Shown: piece by piece, positions 47,631 to 60,204 of the stretch
Layout: every line of letters starts with the position of its first letter
How positions within the stretch are numbered: position 1 is the stretch's first letter
From: Tolypeutes matacus
Lineage: Eukaryota; Chordata; Mammalia; Cingulata; Chlamyphoridae
NCBI GenBank assembly: GCA_026826555.1
Contig: JAKSZT010054324.1
Span: forward strand, 7,267,581 to 7,331,580
Direction of reading: 5' to 3'
DNA: 64,000 nucleotides
The notes under the pieces: generated by a model
Told to the model about the DNA's origin: nothing
The model's database searches: none
What the model saw: only the letters and a program-made list of their open reading frames with translations
Program-made: the position numbers and the translations under genes

Positions 47631-50328
47631 GTAAGTTATTGGAAATTGCCCACTTGTCCAGCTTTTAAAGTATGTTTAACACTTTTTTATTCTTCAGGTA
47701 TCGTTTTTATATATCAGAAGTGTAAGAGGTATTTCTCAAAGCAAATAAATCATAGTATATGTGAAAATAAATTTAGTGAATTGGGTAGATGGAGAGATCT
47801 GATGGCACTTGACATTGAGTTTTCAAAAGTGAAACTTTTCTATTTCACTGATGTTGCTTCTATACTGGAAGTGCCTCTGGTGACTGTGAGGTTCACCTAC
47901 CTTTATTGCAGAGCTACCCAGAATGTTTTAAGTATATGGAGTTTATCTAGACTGAGCAAATTTTTATAGCCCATTCCCAGGTGAAGCCTATTTCTATATG
48001 AGTTTACTTTCTTCTGCCGCCACCCCCCCCCCAGCTGATACTTACTGGTTCCTGGCTTATTTTGTTAAACGCTTAGGGTCCCTTCTGGCCTCTGGTTGTG
48101 AATTATTTGGAGACTTTTTTCCAAACACTAGGTTACATCAGTGCTTTTGACTTTTATCTCTTTCTTGCCTTTGTGGGAACTTGAACTACCCACAGCCTTG
48201 CTTTTGTACTAGCCCTCTGACCCTTAGCTACCTGTCTGCCTGTCTGTGTCTCTGCTTCCTTTGCTAGTATTACTTCTAGCCTGGCAGTTCTGGTTCATGT
48301 GCCACCTGCACATGTGCCCTCTTAATGTCTTATCTGCCTGCGCTTTTGCATTGGCTCTTAAGCCTATTGTTAATTTTACTCGTTGAAGAATTTTTCCTGT
48401 GATCAAGTGAATTGCTAATATTAGATGAAGAATGGGAGAAATGGGTATCATTTCTGCCACAGATCCCAAATTGTGCATATGACCTGTGGCTGTTTCATTT
48501 GGCCTGAACAGTGTGTTATAAAATTACAAATTGTTGATTTAGGTGTTGGTAAATTACATAAAGATCTGGAGTCATATTTCTTGCCTTTCGAAAAATTGGA
48601 AGGGTGGAGCAACATAGCCCACATTCCTCAACTGGCTGGGCATGGTCTTAACTGCCCCCTTTCCATGGAGCATGGTTTATTTCACTTGGGAACAAGTTAC
48701 TGCCTTCACCTTTGTTGACGTTTGAGTTGTGACTCTAATGCTGCAGTCGCTAAAGCCAAGGGAATAGAAAGGTTTACTCAAATATGAAGATAAAAGCAGT
48801 AGTTCTAAAGACTTTAGAGTCTTTTGGTTTTCTTTGTGTTTGCAAATAATGTTGAATTATGTTAGATTGCTCCTTACAAATTTAGATCTTCTGGTTCCTT
48901 CTACTTAAATTAGAGAATCTTGGTCCTCTCTTTCCTGAACCCCTGGATGCAAGACAGTTTCTTTTTCCTTTACAAGATGTGCTTCCAGTAGCTTATCTTA
49001 CCTTTTTTTCACTACCCTCCCCTGGGATTTTAGACCTGCCCTTAGCCTGGATTTCTCCTTGCTAGTTGCCTACTTCTATTTGCTCAGATGATTTGGGATC
49101 AGCAGAAGTTGCTTGGTGCTGTGAAAACTAATAGGATCTTGGGAGTTGTTTAAAAGAGGCCCATGGCCCACCTGACCTCATTGCTGATGGTGTCAATTTA
49201 GAAAAGGCATTCTCCCATCAGCTTTCTGTTTTTTTTTTTTAATAAAAAAGCTGATGTGAGAGGCCAGCAGGAGTGAGGTTTTTATGTGTTGTCCTCCTCG
49301 CAGCCTCTCCCCCTTATTTTTTTTCTGTATTCAGCCTTTTCTCCTCCTCTCTGGGATCAGCAGGGCAGCTTTAGCAAAGCTTTCTTCCATGCATGCAGTA
49401 GAGCAAGCTGAAGCACCCGCAGCATTAGAAAGAGGCTTCACACGTCATGTTTGGGCCAGTGATGTAATTTTATTTTACAATAAGGAGGGTGGATATTATT
49501 AGTCTACTTCTGAGCATAATAGGATAATTTGAATAGCAGTGAGCAACTTTGATGTGTGTTAATGTCTAGAGAGATGAATACAGATGAATGCTAAGTAGGT
49601 AGAAAATGTCAGTGTAGAGCCTTCCTTTTGGTGACTTTAAGCACTTACATTTCTGGTTAACTTTTTTGTTCAGCCTGGCAAACAGATATGAAGATCTGTT
49701 TTATCAACCTGGCATTCATGTAGCTTCTGAGGAAGGAACAATGCCTATAAAGCCCTGCTCTCCTGGCAGCCACTTGAGCTAGGCCAGTCATAACGATGAA
49801 TCAGAATGTGCCCCTGTATTGATCATCTTAGCAAAACCCTTCAGAATAATAGGAGCTTAATGCTGGTAGTTTTAAAAATTGGCACAGTCTCCAGCCCAGC
49901 CAAAATTTTAGATATTTTGGGTGTTTGAGTAAAAATGTGCACTCATTTTGAAGAAGTAATATAGAATTAACTGTGTGCATATGTATTTTTTAAATTACTG
50001 TAGATAAGTTATTTTTAAGAGGCACTTATAAAGAACTCTTTGTGCCAAGTATCTTCCATGATTAGACGATTCTTTTAGATGAATATGTTGCTTATTTTTA
50101 ATGCTCCCTGGATTCTTGTTGAGGAGCCTCCAGGATGTCTTACTTATTGGGTGGGGGTGGGCAATTGAGAATCTTAAAAACAAGCAGTATTTTATCTCTC
50201 TGAACGTTGGGAATCTTTGAGGTGGAGCTTCTGTTCTGTGAAAAGAATGGTTTTCCTGTATGTGGGCTGGTGGTTAACTTGGAGTCTTGACCTTTTTCAA
50301 GTTCATCCAAAGGTTTTTATATTTTATT
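47631..50328 (+). other. Intron sequence
   Basis: No confident exon or repeat. A C-run lies near 48,025. Confidence 0.4.
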
Positions 50329-50688
50329 TTATTTTTTTAAGATTTATTTATTGATCTCCCCCTCCCCCCTCATTGTCTGCTCTCTGTGTCCATTCCCTGT
50401 GTGTTCTTCTCTGCCTGCATGTCTTCTCTTTAGGTGGCACCAGGAACTGATCCTGGGACCTTCTGGAGTGGGAGAGAAGCACTCAATTTCTTGCGCCACC
50501 TCAGCTCTCTGGTCTGCTGTATCTCTCATTGTCTTTCTTTGTTGTGTCATCTTGCTGCGCCAGCACTCCTGCGCGGGCCAGCTCACCGCATGGGCCAGCT
50601 TTTCTTCACCAGGAGGCCCTGGGAATCGAACCCTGGACCTCCTATATGGTAGACGGGAGCCCAATTGCTTGAGCCACATCCGCTTCCC
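50329..50688 (-). mobile_element. Dimeric DAS-type SINE with target duplication
   Basis: About 360 bp, roughly twice the length of the other copies. Read on the minus strand it has a tRNA-like head (GTGGCTCAAGCAATTGGG, GGGTTCGATTCCC) and, further on, a second tRNA-like unit (AGGTGGCGCAAGAAATTGAG, AGGATCAGTTCCTGGTG) before the A-rich tail. The flanking duplication TTTATATTTTATT is perfect (50,316-50,328 and 50,689-50,701). This fits a dimeric DAS subfamily. ORFs of 124 aa (minus) and 153 aa (plus) across it are repeat-derived. Confidence 0.85.
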
Positions 50689-50701
50689 TTTATATTTTAT
50701 T

Positions 50702-52055
50702 AAAGGATTTAAAAACAATGTCTTTATATTTTTATATTGGAACTATGCTCAGAAGCCAAGAAAGTTGTGTATTATTTCAGTTTACACATTATTATTAAGT
50801 GCTAGGCACTGAGAGTTTTGAAAAGTTTTAGAAAAGCATCCTTGTCCTTACATTCCTTGGTTATCTCCTTAAGGAGATGGGGCAGAAAATAATTTAAAAG
50901 ATGTCACAAGACTCCCTCTCCTCCATCCCCTACTCCACCCTCCCCAGGGTCTAGTAGTGGAAACCAAGTGCTTTAAGAATTAGAAGGTACATGTTTCTGT
51001 AGTCTGGGCATACAGCAATCAGGCCAGGTTGCTGCGTGTTGCTTTGGGGACAAAAGTGTGACTTTTCTTGGTCAGTTTTGTCATGTATCTTTATTTGCTT
51101 TGTTTTTGTGTCCCTTCTGTCTCTCTCCTTCCCCATGCCATTTTTTTTCCTTTTGATTCTGTCTTCTGTGGTATGGGTAACTGTTTGCCAGGAGCCCAAT
51201 CACAGGTGAAGAATATTTATGCAGTGTAGAACCTGTCAAGTTTAGGTTGTGGCTGGACAGAGATGCTACTGGGACTGTCTTAATTCTGCTGTTGTCCCAG
51301 GAAAACTGGATCCAAGGCATGTGTTTGTATAACTGCATGAAGCTCCAGCCTCTCTCCTAAAGTTTATTCTCTTGACAGCGTTATGTGCTAACAGCTTCCT
51401 CTGGGTATGATGTTTCTTTTTCAGTATACTTGGGAAAAAGTCATAAAGATTACAATGATAGGGCAGAAGCTGGGATGCTTTTAAGCACACTGAACTACAA
51501 CTTCTGAGTCTTCCTCATTCCTAAGACCATATCCTTCAGGGGCATGGGTTCACACTTCTGAAAGGCAAGTGAACAACCTACATGTTGCTTCATTTCCTTG
51601 GTTTGCTGGAGAGGCTCATTCCTTCCATTGGAATTGGCTATTTGGGAATATTCTGTATTATTGCTTTTTGAATTTTTTAAAGATTGCTCTATAGGCATTG
51701 TTTTGTGGACCATTAGGGAGGGGAGTTTGATATCATGGTGAATAATAATACTTTGTAATCTAGGAAGGAAGAGTGAAAGGATCTGTTTTGTCTTTCTTTT
51801 ATGCTGCTTCTAAAGTAACATCTTTTCTAAATTAATTGTCTCTAAAGGGTATAATGAGAGTAAGGAATTTTGTATTTGATAGGTTGGCAGTGTTTTTGGA
51901 GGGAGGAGCAGGGAGCTGCCAGTTTTTAGTTACTGATGTGTACTTGGGTTTTAGCAGGACATAAAAATATGTGGAATTGTTCATTGAAGGTGGTGAGCCA
52001 CCCAGAATCAGGGTACCAGGGGCGGTGAGCATTTACTGTAGAAACAGTGATGACA
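50702..52055 (+). other. Intron sequence
   Basis: No confident feature. Confidence 0.4.
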
Positions 52056-52059
52056 CCCA

Positions 52060-52220
52060 GTGTTTCAGTTCTTACAGAACCTTACAGCAGCTCCTTAGGA
52101 TAATCATTTTAAGATGGAAATCAGGCTCAGAAGTCAGGTGGTTTGCCCAAGGATGAGCTTCCTGAGAGGGGAGCAAGATCCAAGTCTCTGACTCCTATTT
52201 CAGTACCTTTTTGTAAGGAC
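52060..52220 (-). repeat. Degraded MIR fragment, reverse orientation
   Basis: TTTTAAGATGGAAATCAGGC, GGTGGTTTGCCCAAGGATG and CAAGATCCAAGTCTCTGAC follow reverse MIR order. Confidence 0.5.
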
Positions 52221-53279
52221 TCCAGAATGATGTTCTTTTTATCTCTAGTAATTATTTCTCTTCACTGTAGTTGAAGGTAGCTGACTATAGAGAAACAGGC
52301 CAAAGTGGCAGTTCAGCCTTGATGCTTCTGCCATTATAGGTGAGTGCAGCAGCTGCCATCTCATCTCCTGGCTTTGACTTCTCAGTGTCGATGCTTGTTG
52401 TAACATTGAGGTGTGTGTGTGTGTGTTTTAGCTTCACTCAGTTCTCTGTGCTTTGGGTGGGAAACAGGGCAAGATGGGAGGGTGTGCTCCCAGAAGAATG
52501 CCCACAACTTATTTTCCAGCGACAGGATGCAGACCTTGCATTTTAGGTCTGTGACCAGGTGACTCCTGGAAGCAATTTCATCACAGACTGGTGTCTTCCT
52601 GATGCCAGCTGGCAGTCTTGACTTGCAGGATTACTTTTTGGAACCATATGAAATATGGATTGGTTATTTTCTGTAAGCAAGCAAATAAAGATGTTGTCTT
52701 CAAACTTATTTTAGGATGCTATTAGAATCAAGAAAAAAGATTGAAATGCTGAATCTTCTAGTCTAGCTAAAAGTGGGTCATTGTAGTAGAGGTTCTGTAA
52801 GGGACGTCCTTTAAACTTGTTAAATTTTTGAAACCAGTGCATTTAAGTATTCAGTAGGATGTATTTTTAAACTTAAATCACCAAATGTCCATCCCATTAT
52901 AGATTGTTTTTGATTTATCTTGTTTCTTAACTGCCAGAAAACTTGGTTAGGGGTGGATGGGGAGAATACAGATTCAAGATGATCTTTTTGTTCCTTCTTA
53001 GAAAGGAAGCATCTGTCTTGTTCATTACTTAATCTCTAATACTTTAGTAATAAGATAATAGAAATTCAAGAAATATTTGTTAAAGCCACTTGAATTCACT
53101 AAAAGTTTAGAATAGAGATAATAAAATTGAGGAAAAGTGAGAATTCATTATTTAAAAATTAGTAAGAGACTGTCTTTTTTGTTTTATTTGCATCTGTAGA
53201 TATACCCTGAATAATTAGTGATCTTATTAGAATTGTAATCACTGCAAGGAAATTTTAGCAAAAAAAATTGTTTTAACTA
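52221..53279 (+). other. Intron sequence
   Basis: A short (TG)n run lies near 52,410; nothing else recognised. Confidence 0.4.
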
Positions 53280-53294
53280 AGCCATATGTAATTT

Positions 53295-53485
53295 ATTTTT
53301 ATTTTTATTTTTAAAGATTTTTATTTATTTATTCATTTATCCCCCCCTTGCTGCTTGTGCTCGCTGTGTCAGCTAACCACGCCGTACGGGCGGGCTTGCC
53401 TTCACCAGGAGGCCCAGGGAACCGAACCCGGGGCCTCCCATATGGTAAACGGGAGCCCTACTGATTGAGCCACAGCCGCTTCCCT
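53295..53485 (-). mobile_element. DAS-type SINE, perfect 15-bp target duplication
   Basis: Full-length reverse copy nearly identical to those at 3363 and 7891. It is flanked by the perfect duplication AGCCATATGTAATTT at 53,280-53,294 and 53,486-53,500. Low divergence implies a young, possibly polymorphic insertion. Confidence 0.92.
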
Positions 53486-53500
53486 AGCCATATGTAATTT

Positions 53501-54525
53501 TTGCATTTTATTTGAATCTCATAAATATGTCCATTTAATGCCAATCCATGGTGACTTAATTGAGAAGTTGAAGTAGCTTCATGCGGACTTATTCTTTGAT
53601 TTCATATTTGTTTGTATATTTTACTCCTTCTAGACTATAATTATTATCCTTGTGCTATTGTGAAGATGTTGTAAGCCTGAAAAAATAAAATTACTCAATT
53701 GTCTCTACGTATGTCAAGCAGGTACCTCTGGTATAAAACTGGCGTAACAGACTATGTATAGAGCAATGAGTAGAGCACAGCAGTCAGGTAGGATGCACTG
53801 AGGATGCTCAATACTGTTCAGCCATAATTTAGGAAATCACAAGATGAAGGAGAGATTAAGATAGTTGTTGAGAATTTAAAGCCAAGTCGCTTTTTACATC
53901 ATTTCATCTCAGGGAACATTGTAGTGTCAAATCTTGACTAATGAATATGCTTTTCTTTAATTCCTGTGTTTTTTTTTTTTTTTTTTTTTTTAAATTGATG
54001 TGTACTACCAAGATTTTTATCGAGTAAAATGTTTCTATAGTCTAAGGAATTTAGAAACATAAAGAGATCCAGAGACTTGTTGTCAAAACTTAAGATTTCT
54101 TTAATTTGAAAATCTCCTTAAGGTATTTTACGGATTCCCTTTATCAATAAGGAATTTTTCATTATGGCTAGCATTTCTTTTTCTTCCCCATTCCCTGTAA
54201 TTATTGCCTATTTGTTATTGTCTCAAGTGAGGCATATTTGGGTGACGGTTTATTAAATAACCCATGAATATTTGAAAAATGTTCAATATGCCTTTTTGGC
54301 AAAAATCTAAAGTTTTTATTAGTAGCTTCTTTAAAATGTGTTGTTTTTTTTTTCCCTAGGGTCCCTACCTTCATAGGATTTTAAGTTTTATGGTTTGTTA
54401 TGCTTTGCCTCCTGACTATTGGTGTTTTGCTGTCTTTTTGATTGCTTATCCATTCTTTTTTTTTTTTTTTGATCCTTGATGAAATCTTTTCTGTCCTAAT
54501 ATTTGAACATTTCATGGTAGCCTGG
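53501..54525 (+). other. Intron sequence
   Basis: A T-run lies at about 53,970-53,992; no exon seen. Confidence 0.4.
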
Positions 54526-54529
54526 ACAA

Positions 54530-54685
54530 AAGTTCATTTATTTAGTGAATATTTGCATTCATGTTATATGCCACACACTAACTTAGGTATTCAGGATATA
54601 GCTGCTAACATGATATGGTCCTTGCTGACATGAAACTTAGTTTATTGGAGGAGACACACAACGTTGTACAAATTATTATTTATAA
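54530..54685. repeat. L2-like LINE fragment
   Basis: ATTTATTTAGTGAATATTTG, ATGCCACACACTAACTTAGG, GATATGGTCCTTGCTGACAT and TTATTGGAGGAGACACAC follow an old L2 3' segment. Confidence 0.5.
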
Positions 54686-57600
54686 TTGTGACTTATGTTT
54701 TTAAGATGTGGGTTTCCTACTGATATGGGGATATTCTGGAAATTCATTCATTAATTTTATCTTCCCTCCATTTACCCTCTCCTTTGCTTTATTTACAAAA
54801 AGGCAAACCTTTTAGCTTTTAATTTTTTATGTATTAGATATTCATGTAGAAAGGGGTAGTAAAACTTAACTCCATTCTCCCTGATAAATGCATGGTGAAC
54901 TTGGGATCTTAGAGCTGACCCTGCCATAGTTTGCATACCACCATAAATCTGGGTCGTCCCCCCCCCCCCAAACAGCTGAGAAACACATTCTTTTAAGGAC
55001 AACATAATTAGGCAGCTTTTACACCAAAAACTACGCCACGAATACCAAGTTCAGCAATTAGATCTGCATTTTCTTCACCCTTGGCCTTGAAAATGTGCTA
55101 TCTGTATCTGAGTTTGAAGATAATTTGTCATTATTTTTAACAACACTTTTACGGTATAATTGATTGAAGTGGTGAAAACTTAAGAGGAATGCATGTTAGA
55201 CTTTTTGCTTGGCTTCAAGAATTTAACCAATCCATCCCAAATTGTACTGTGTTGTAGATTGAATTATTTGGTTAGTTTATGAATAGCCTTTTATAGAACC
55301 CCCTCTCTTTGTCAGATCTTGACAACTAACCCCATTTCTTCACAATACTATGTTCCTCCCAATATTTATTTCAATTTAAACTAAAGAGAAAAAAAGACCA
55401 TGTTAATTTGGAGTTGTCTTTAAAACTGTTGGAATGAGAGAGGCTTAGGCAGGTTTTTTTCTTTTTTTTTTTGAAACCTGGGAAGACATTTATTGTTAGG
55501 TGTGTCAAAATATTTTTTTCTAAATATGACCTGACTGGCTTTTGGGCAGCCACTTAATTCTAAAGGGTTAAATATATTAGTTTATAAGAGGTTGGTAAAT
55601 CTCTTGGAAAATTGCTCTAAGCAGTTGGAAAAAGACAAAAATATATTAAGGAAAATGAGGAGGAAGTGAATTCTCCATCTGGCTAGTTTCCTCATCCATC
55701 AGAATTAAACAGAGTACTGTGAATTTATGACATGGTGTTTTAAAATAGTATCATTTTGGCCTTATTAGATCATTACACTTGAACATACTCTTAAGTCATT
55801 ATTTTTCTTAGAGAGTTAGATTCTGGTGGCTGAAGCAGTTGTTTTCTCTTGTCTTTAATATTACATTGTCTTTTGGAAGCTATATCAAAACTTTGAGTCC
55901 CTTTTAGTTTAAACCATTTAGAATTGTTTGATTTAACATGAAGATAGCATTTTGTTTTTACATTGGATCTTGTTTCATTACAGCTTTTAAGTCTCAGCCC
56001 TTTTCCCCTTAGCTACAGCAATAAACCATTGGAAATATACATAATTGCTTCTACTCTTGTATGAGGGAATTTGGAGAGAAGTGAAAGGCATTTTAGATCA
56101 GGAGAGGCTAATTTTAATTGTTACTTCTTGCATCACATGGACAGTAGGGATGAGTATGAGTAAGGGGCTGGTAAGGAAAGGGTGGGGCTCAGGTAACAAT
56201 TTTCCATTTCCTTGGGTATCTGGTTTGTACTTAAAGGCCCTTTAAATTAGTTTGAAATTTTAAGACACTCCTTAAATGTTGTTTTCAAATGTTGTGTAAG
56301 CTCCTTGATTTCCATGATCCTGTCTTATAAACTTGTTCCTTGAATATAATAGATAATAAGTCCTGGGGTTTCTTTCTGGAAAAAAAAAAAAAAAAGATTT
56401 ATGAAATTACACATACCCAAGGTAAATATTGCATGCAAGTTTTTTTTTTTTTTTTTTTTTTTTCAAATATGGGATACTCAGTCTTGGTTTCTGTTTATTG
56501 TGAAGTTGTTGTGTTTGACCAATTGGAACTAATAAAAATTATTAATCATTAAAACATGCTGAGCATTTCCGTGTTTTTAATGGACATCAGTTATTACTAT
56601 ACAATACAATAGTAATTAAGTGCTGGATACTTGATAAGTTAGTATTTTAAGACTGGATACTACGTAAGTTAGTATTTTAAGATAACTTTTGTATTAAGTG
56701 TGTTTTCTCCATCCCTCCATCCCTGAAAATACTGAAAACTTTACCTATCTGTTTTCAGTCTCCTAGTTGGTGAGCTTAACAATATACTTGGACCACACAG
56801 AAAAAGATTCCATGTGATATTTTCCTAACTTTTTTGAATAGGTTGAGACAGTGCTTTCTGTGTGTATTTATGACTGGTTTATACAGCGCCAAAGCATGCT
56901 ACGTTAAAAAAAAAAATTGGCTGCTTCAGGTTGGACTGAAGTGTCTGTGTTTGCCAAGAACAAGGAGGCAAGTCCAGGGATGACCGCTGGGCCAGTCATT
57001 TAATAGCAGTGTGAAACCTCCTTGGCTGTGGAAGAATGGTTGCTTTCTGCTCAATGCCGTCCTTTTGGAAGCAGATAGACATCTTGAGGTCTAAAGGGGA
57101 TGCTCTAATCACCGATGGCTAACATTTCATTGGGCGGGGTTCTCCTGGGGTATATACCTGGTCCCAAAACCTCACACACACACATACACACAGCAGGGTA
57201 CAGCAGCAGCTCCTTCTGGTATGTTGTAGACCTGTCTTGATACAGAACTGTTTTTTCCAAAGCAACTCATTTTAAAGCTGCAGTATGTTAAATGGGCAGG
57301 CCTGCATTGAAGGCCTCTGGTATGTTGGCAGTTTATCAGCAGCAGGGTTGTGATCCTGTCACTTCTTGTTAATGAAGGCTTTTATTTGCTAAACAAATCA
57401 TATCTCCTGTTAATATCCACTCTCTAAAAAAATAAACTTGAAGGGGATGTTTGTGACTTTTTATTAATGAGTAGCTATCAGGGTGCTTTGGCCCTTGCTT
57501 GAGATAGCCGTTTAGCTGTATTACTTCTACAGAGGTATGGTTTCTTAAACTAGGAGGCCCCCCAAAAGATTAAAATAACTCTGTTTATCTTTTTTGAAGT

Positions 57601-58938
57601 GGTTCTTTATCTTCTCTAGTAGATGGTCATTTCCTCCAGTTTCAAGTTCATGTCCATTTTTTAATTCTTAGTGGTTTTACCAGAGCATTTATTTTCCTAG
57701 CACAGCACTTTGGCTTTCCCCCAGCATTTGTTTGCTTATTGCTTGGCAGCCCAAGGGACTAAGCTTCTAGTCTTAATATTTAATGTGCATTTCCTATGTG
57801 GCAAATTCAAGGACAAGCCCCATCAGAGTATCTGGAGGGGCCTATATCCACAGTGTTGACCACCACTCCCTTCATATACACAGGGAAATTGATGTCACTT
57901 AGTGTCATTGGTGTGGTGATAAAGGGGGCGACTCTAGACCTGTGGCTGGTTCTCTTTCTAGTCACCTAACTGCAATCCAGTAATTTCTGACCTGCCTTTC
58001 CTTTCCCCAATACCATTCGTTCCCTCTACACGCCTGCACTATTTCCGTTTCCTTTTTAAAAACGCAGGCAGGGCCTTGGTGGGAGGGTACAAGTGATAAA
58101 TTGTAGAGGGCTTTTTAGTAACAACTAGCATAATTAAAAATGCAAATAGACTGAACCAGCAATTTCTATCTTTAAATTTATATTTTTCTTCTCTTGTATA
58201 AGGTATTCACTGCAGCATTGTTTGAAATAGCAAAAACTCTGGAAAAACCTAAATGTTCATTAGTAGGGGATTGGTTAAATTAATTAGGGCATATCTGTAT
58301 TACATAGTCATCTCTAAATAAAGAGTCCTTTATGCTGATATTTAAAGGTCAAAAGCAAGATGCAAAGAGTGTTATAGAAAGATCCTTCTCTATATTAAAA
58401 TAATCACTTTTCCACACCTGTGCTTATACATGTTTATATTTGCTTTGAAAATGTTCACATTGTTAATGAAGCTGTAAACCTCTGGGGTGTGGGTTGAGGG
58501 AATTGAAGACTTCCATATTTAAATGTATACATTTCAGCTGTTGTCTTCTTTGATCAAATATGTGTTTTTTTAATTTCCAAAAATATTATTAAATTGCAAT
58601 ACTGATTATTGCAAAAGAATCCCGTGTGTATTTTTTCAGAGCATTTAAATAAATTTTCAATATTCCTTATGTCTAAACCACTTATTGATGTTCAGTTCCT
58701 CTACTCTGCCAGGTCTTGTGAGAGTTCAGATTGCTACCCTTGTGGTATTAAGTCTAGTTGGCACGACAGCTCCCAGGCAGGAATTATGATAGTTGGTTTG
58801 GGGAGAGGAGGATTGGCAAGCAATATTTGGGAAAAGGTTTGTGAAATCAGGTAGATGTGAGTGGTACTTTGGGGAGGTTTTATGTAGATAAAGGGAGACT
58901 TTTTCTATGACAAAATGAAGAGAGAAATTGAACATGAT
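54686..58938 (+). other. Intron sequence
   Basis: Homopolymer runs (C near 54,958-54,969; T near 56,440-56,463) and one 30-bp tandem duplication. No exon recognised. Confidence 0.4.
56623..56682. repeat. 30-bp tandem duplication
   Basis: Two adjacent 30-bp units, each beginning CTGGATACT and ending TAAGTTAGTATTTTAAGA, differing at a few internal positions. Confidence 0.9.
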
Positions 58939-58951
58939 ATACTGCTAGCAT

Positions 58952-59123
58952 TTTTAAAAGATTTATTTTATTTATTTCTCCCTCCACGCCCCACCCCCTC
59001 ATTGTTTTTGCATTTGCTGTGTCTGTTTGTTTTCCTTGTTTCTTTGGGAGGCACAGGGAACCAAATCAGGGACCTCCCATGTGGTAGGCAGGAGCTCAAT
59101 CGCTTGAGCCATATCCACTTCAC
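58952..59123 (-). mobile_element. Older, diverged DAS-type SINE
   Basis: Reverse orientation; the tRNA-like head (GCTTGAGCC ... on plus) and AGGGACCTCCCATGTGG are recognisable, but the body is more diverged and shorter than in the other copies. The flanking duplication ATACTGCTAGCAT (58,939-58,951) and ATACTACTAGCAT (59,124-59,136) has one mismatch, in keeping with greater age. Confidence 0.8.
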
Positions 59124-59817
59124 ATACTACTAGCATGTTGAGGGAACAGTTTTGACCATGAGAGATGGGTAGTTTCTAGAGGGTCTGGAAACTCAGGTGG
59201 GAAAGTTTCCATTTTGGTATGGTGAAGAGTATTGTAAAGTCTTTAGAGTATGGGGTTTAGTAGGATGAAAACTGCATTTGAGGGAAATTAGAGACAGTTT
59301 TGTAGCATGGCCTGGTGTGCGGAGTAGTGAAGTAAAGGACAGGCTAAAGGGTTGAAATGGCCCTGGAAAGGAAGGAGCAAGGGTTCAGGGAAAATGGAAC
59401 ATGATCTGGTGCCTGACAGTGGGGAAACCCACTAAAGGAAAACTACTTCTTGGTATCCTTTTTATTCTTTTTAGGGGAGACTATAAGATACTCAAGTTTC
59501 AATTTTCTAAACCAAACATATAAAACATAGCTTATTATGACACTATAAAGTGTCTTCTGAGAATCAGAAATATAAAGTTATATTCACTATTCCACTACCA
59601 TGTTTTTTAAAAAATCGGTATCAAAGGAAGTTTGTAGTTACTAAAACATTTTTTTCCTTGTAAATCAGGGTACTGTTGGACATAAGAAGTCATCTGCCAA
59701 CTTCCAGGAACATCCCCTTTGAAAGTTAGGAGAGCAGTAGGAAGTTGTTTTGAAGTTTGTCCATATGTATGAAAGGAATTCAGAATAAAAGAAAGCTTAT
59801 TTGGCAGTGGGTTAGAG

Positions 59818-60204
59818 CAGTGGTCTTAGGATGCCTTTGCACATTTAGATTATTGAGAACCCCAAAGACCTTTTGATTATGTAGGGTATGCCTATTAACA
59901 TATACTCTCGGAAATTAAATTTAGAGTTTCAAAACATATTTGTTGCATTAAAAAATAAGCCTTTACATAACAAAAATAACATTTTAAAAATGAGTAATCG
60001 TTCTTTAATGTCTGGGATTAATAGAAGTCAGCTGAATTCTCATGTTGCACCAGACCGAATGCAGAAGCAGATATTACATATCTTGTAACTTGGAAAACTC
60101 TACATTTATGAGAGGAAGAGAGAGAGAAAAGACATTGTATTGACTCCCTGCCTATTTGTGAAAGGTTGTCAGGAGCCTTCAGGGGTCCCCCTTCTACACC
60201 ACTG
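59818..60204. mobile_element. hAT-type non-autonomous element
   Basis: Ends CAGTGGTCTTAGG and ...CTACACCACTG form hAT-like inverted termini. The interior phrases GGGATTAATAGAAGTCAGCT and GAATTCTCATGTTGC recall an old Charlie-type internal deletion product. The flanks GGTTAGAG and CATTAGAT match at 5 of 8 positions, so the target duplication is eroded. The 66-codon ORF inside is not evidently transposase. Confidence 0.6.

Noticed and set aside
50344..50812. 124- and 153-codon ORFs
   Set aside because: Both are readings through the dimeric SINE.
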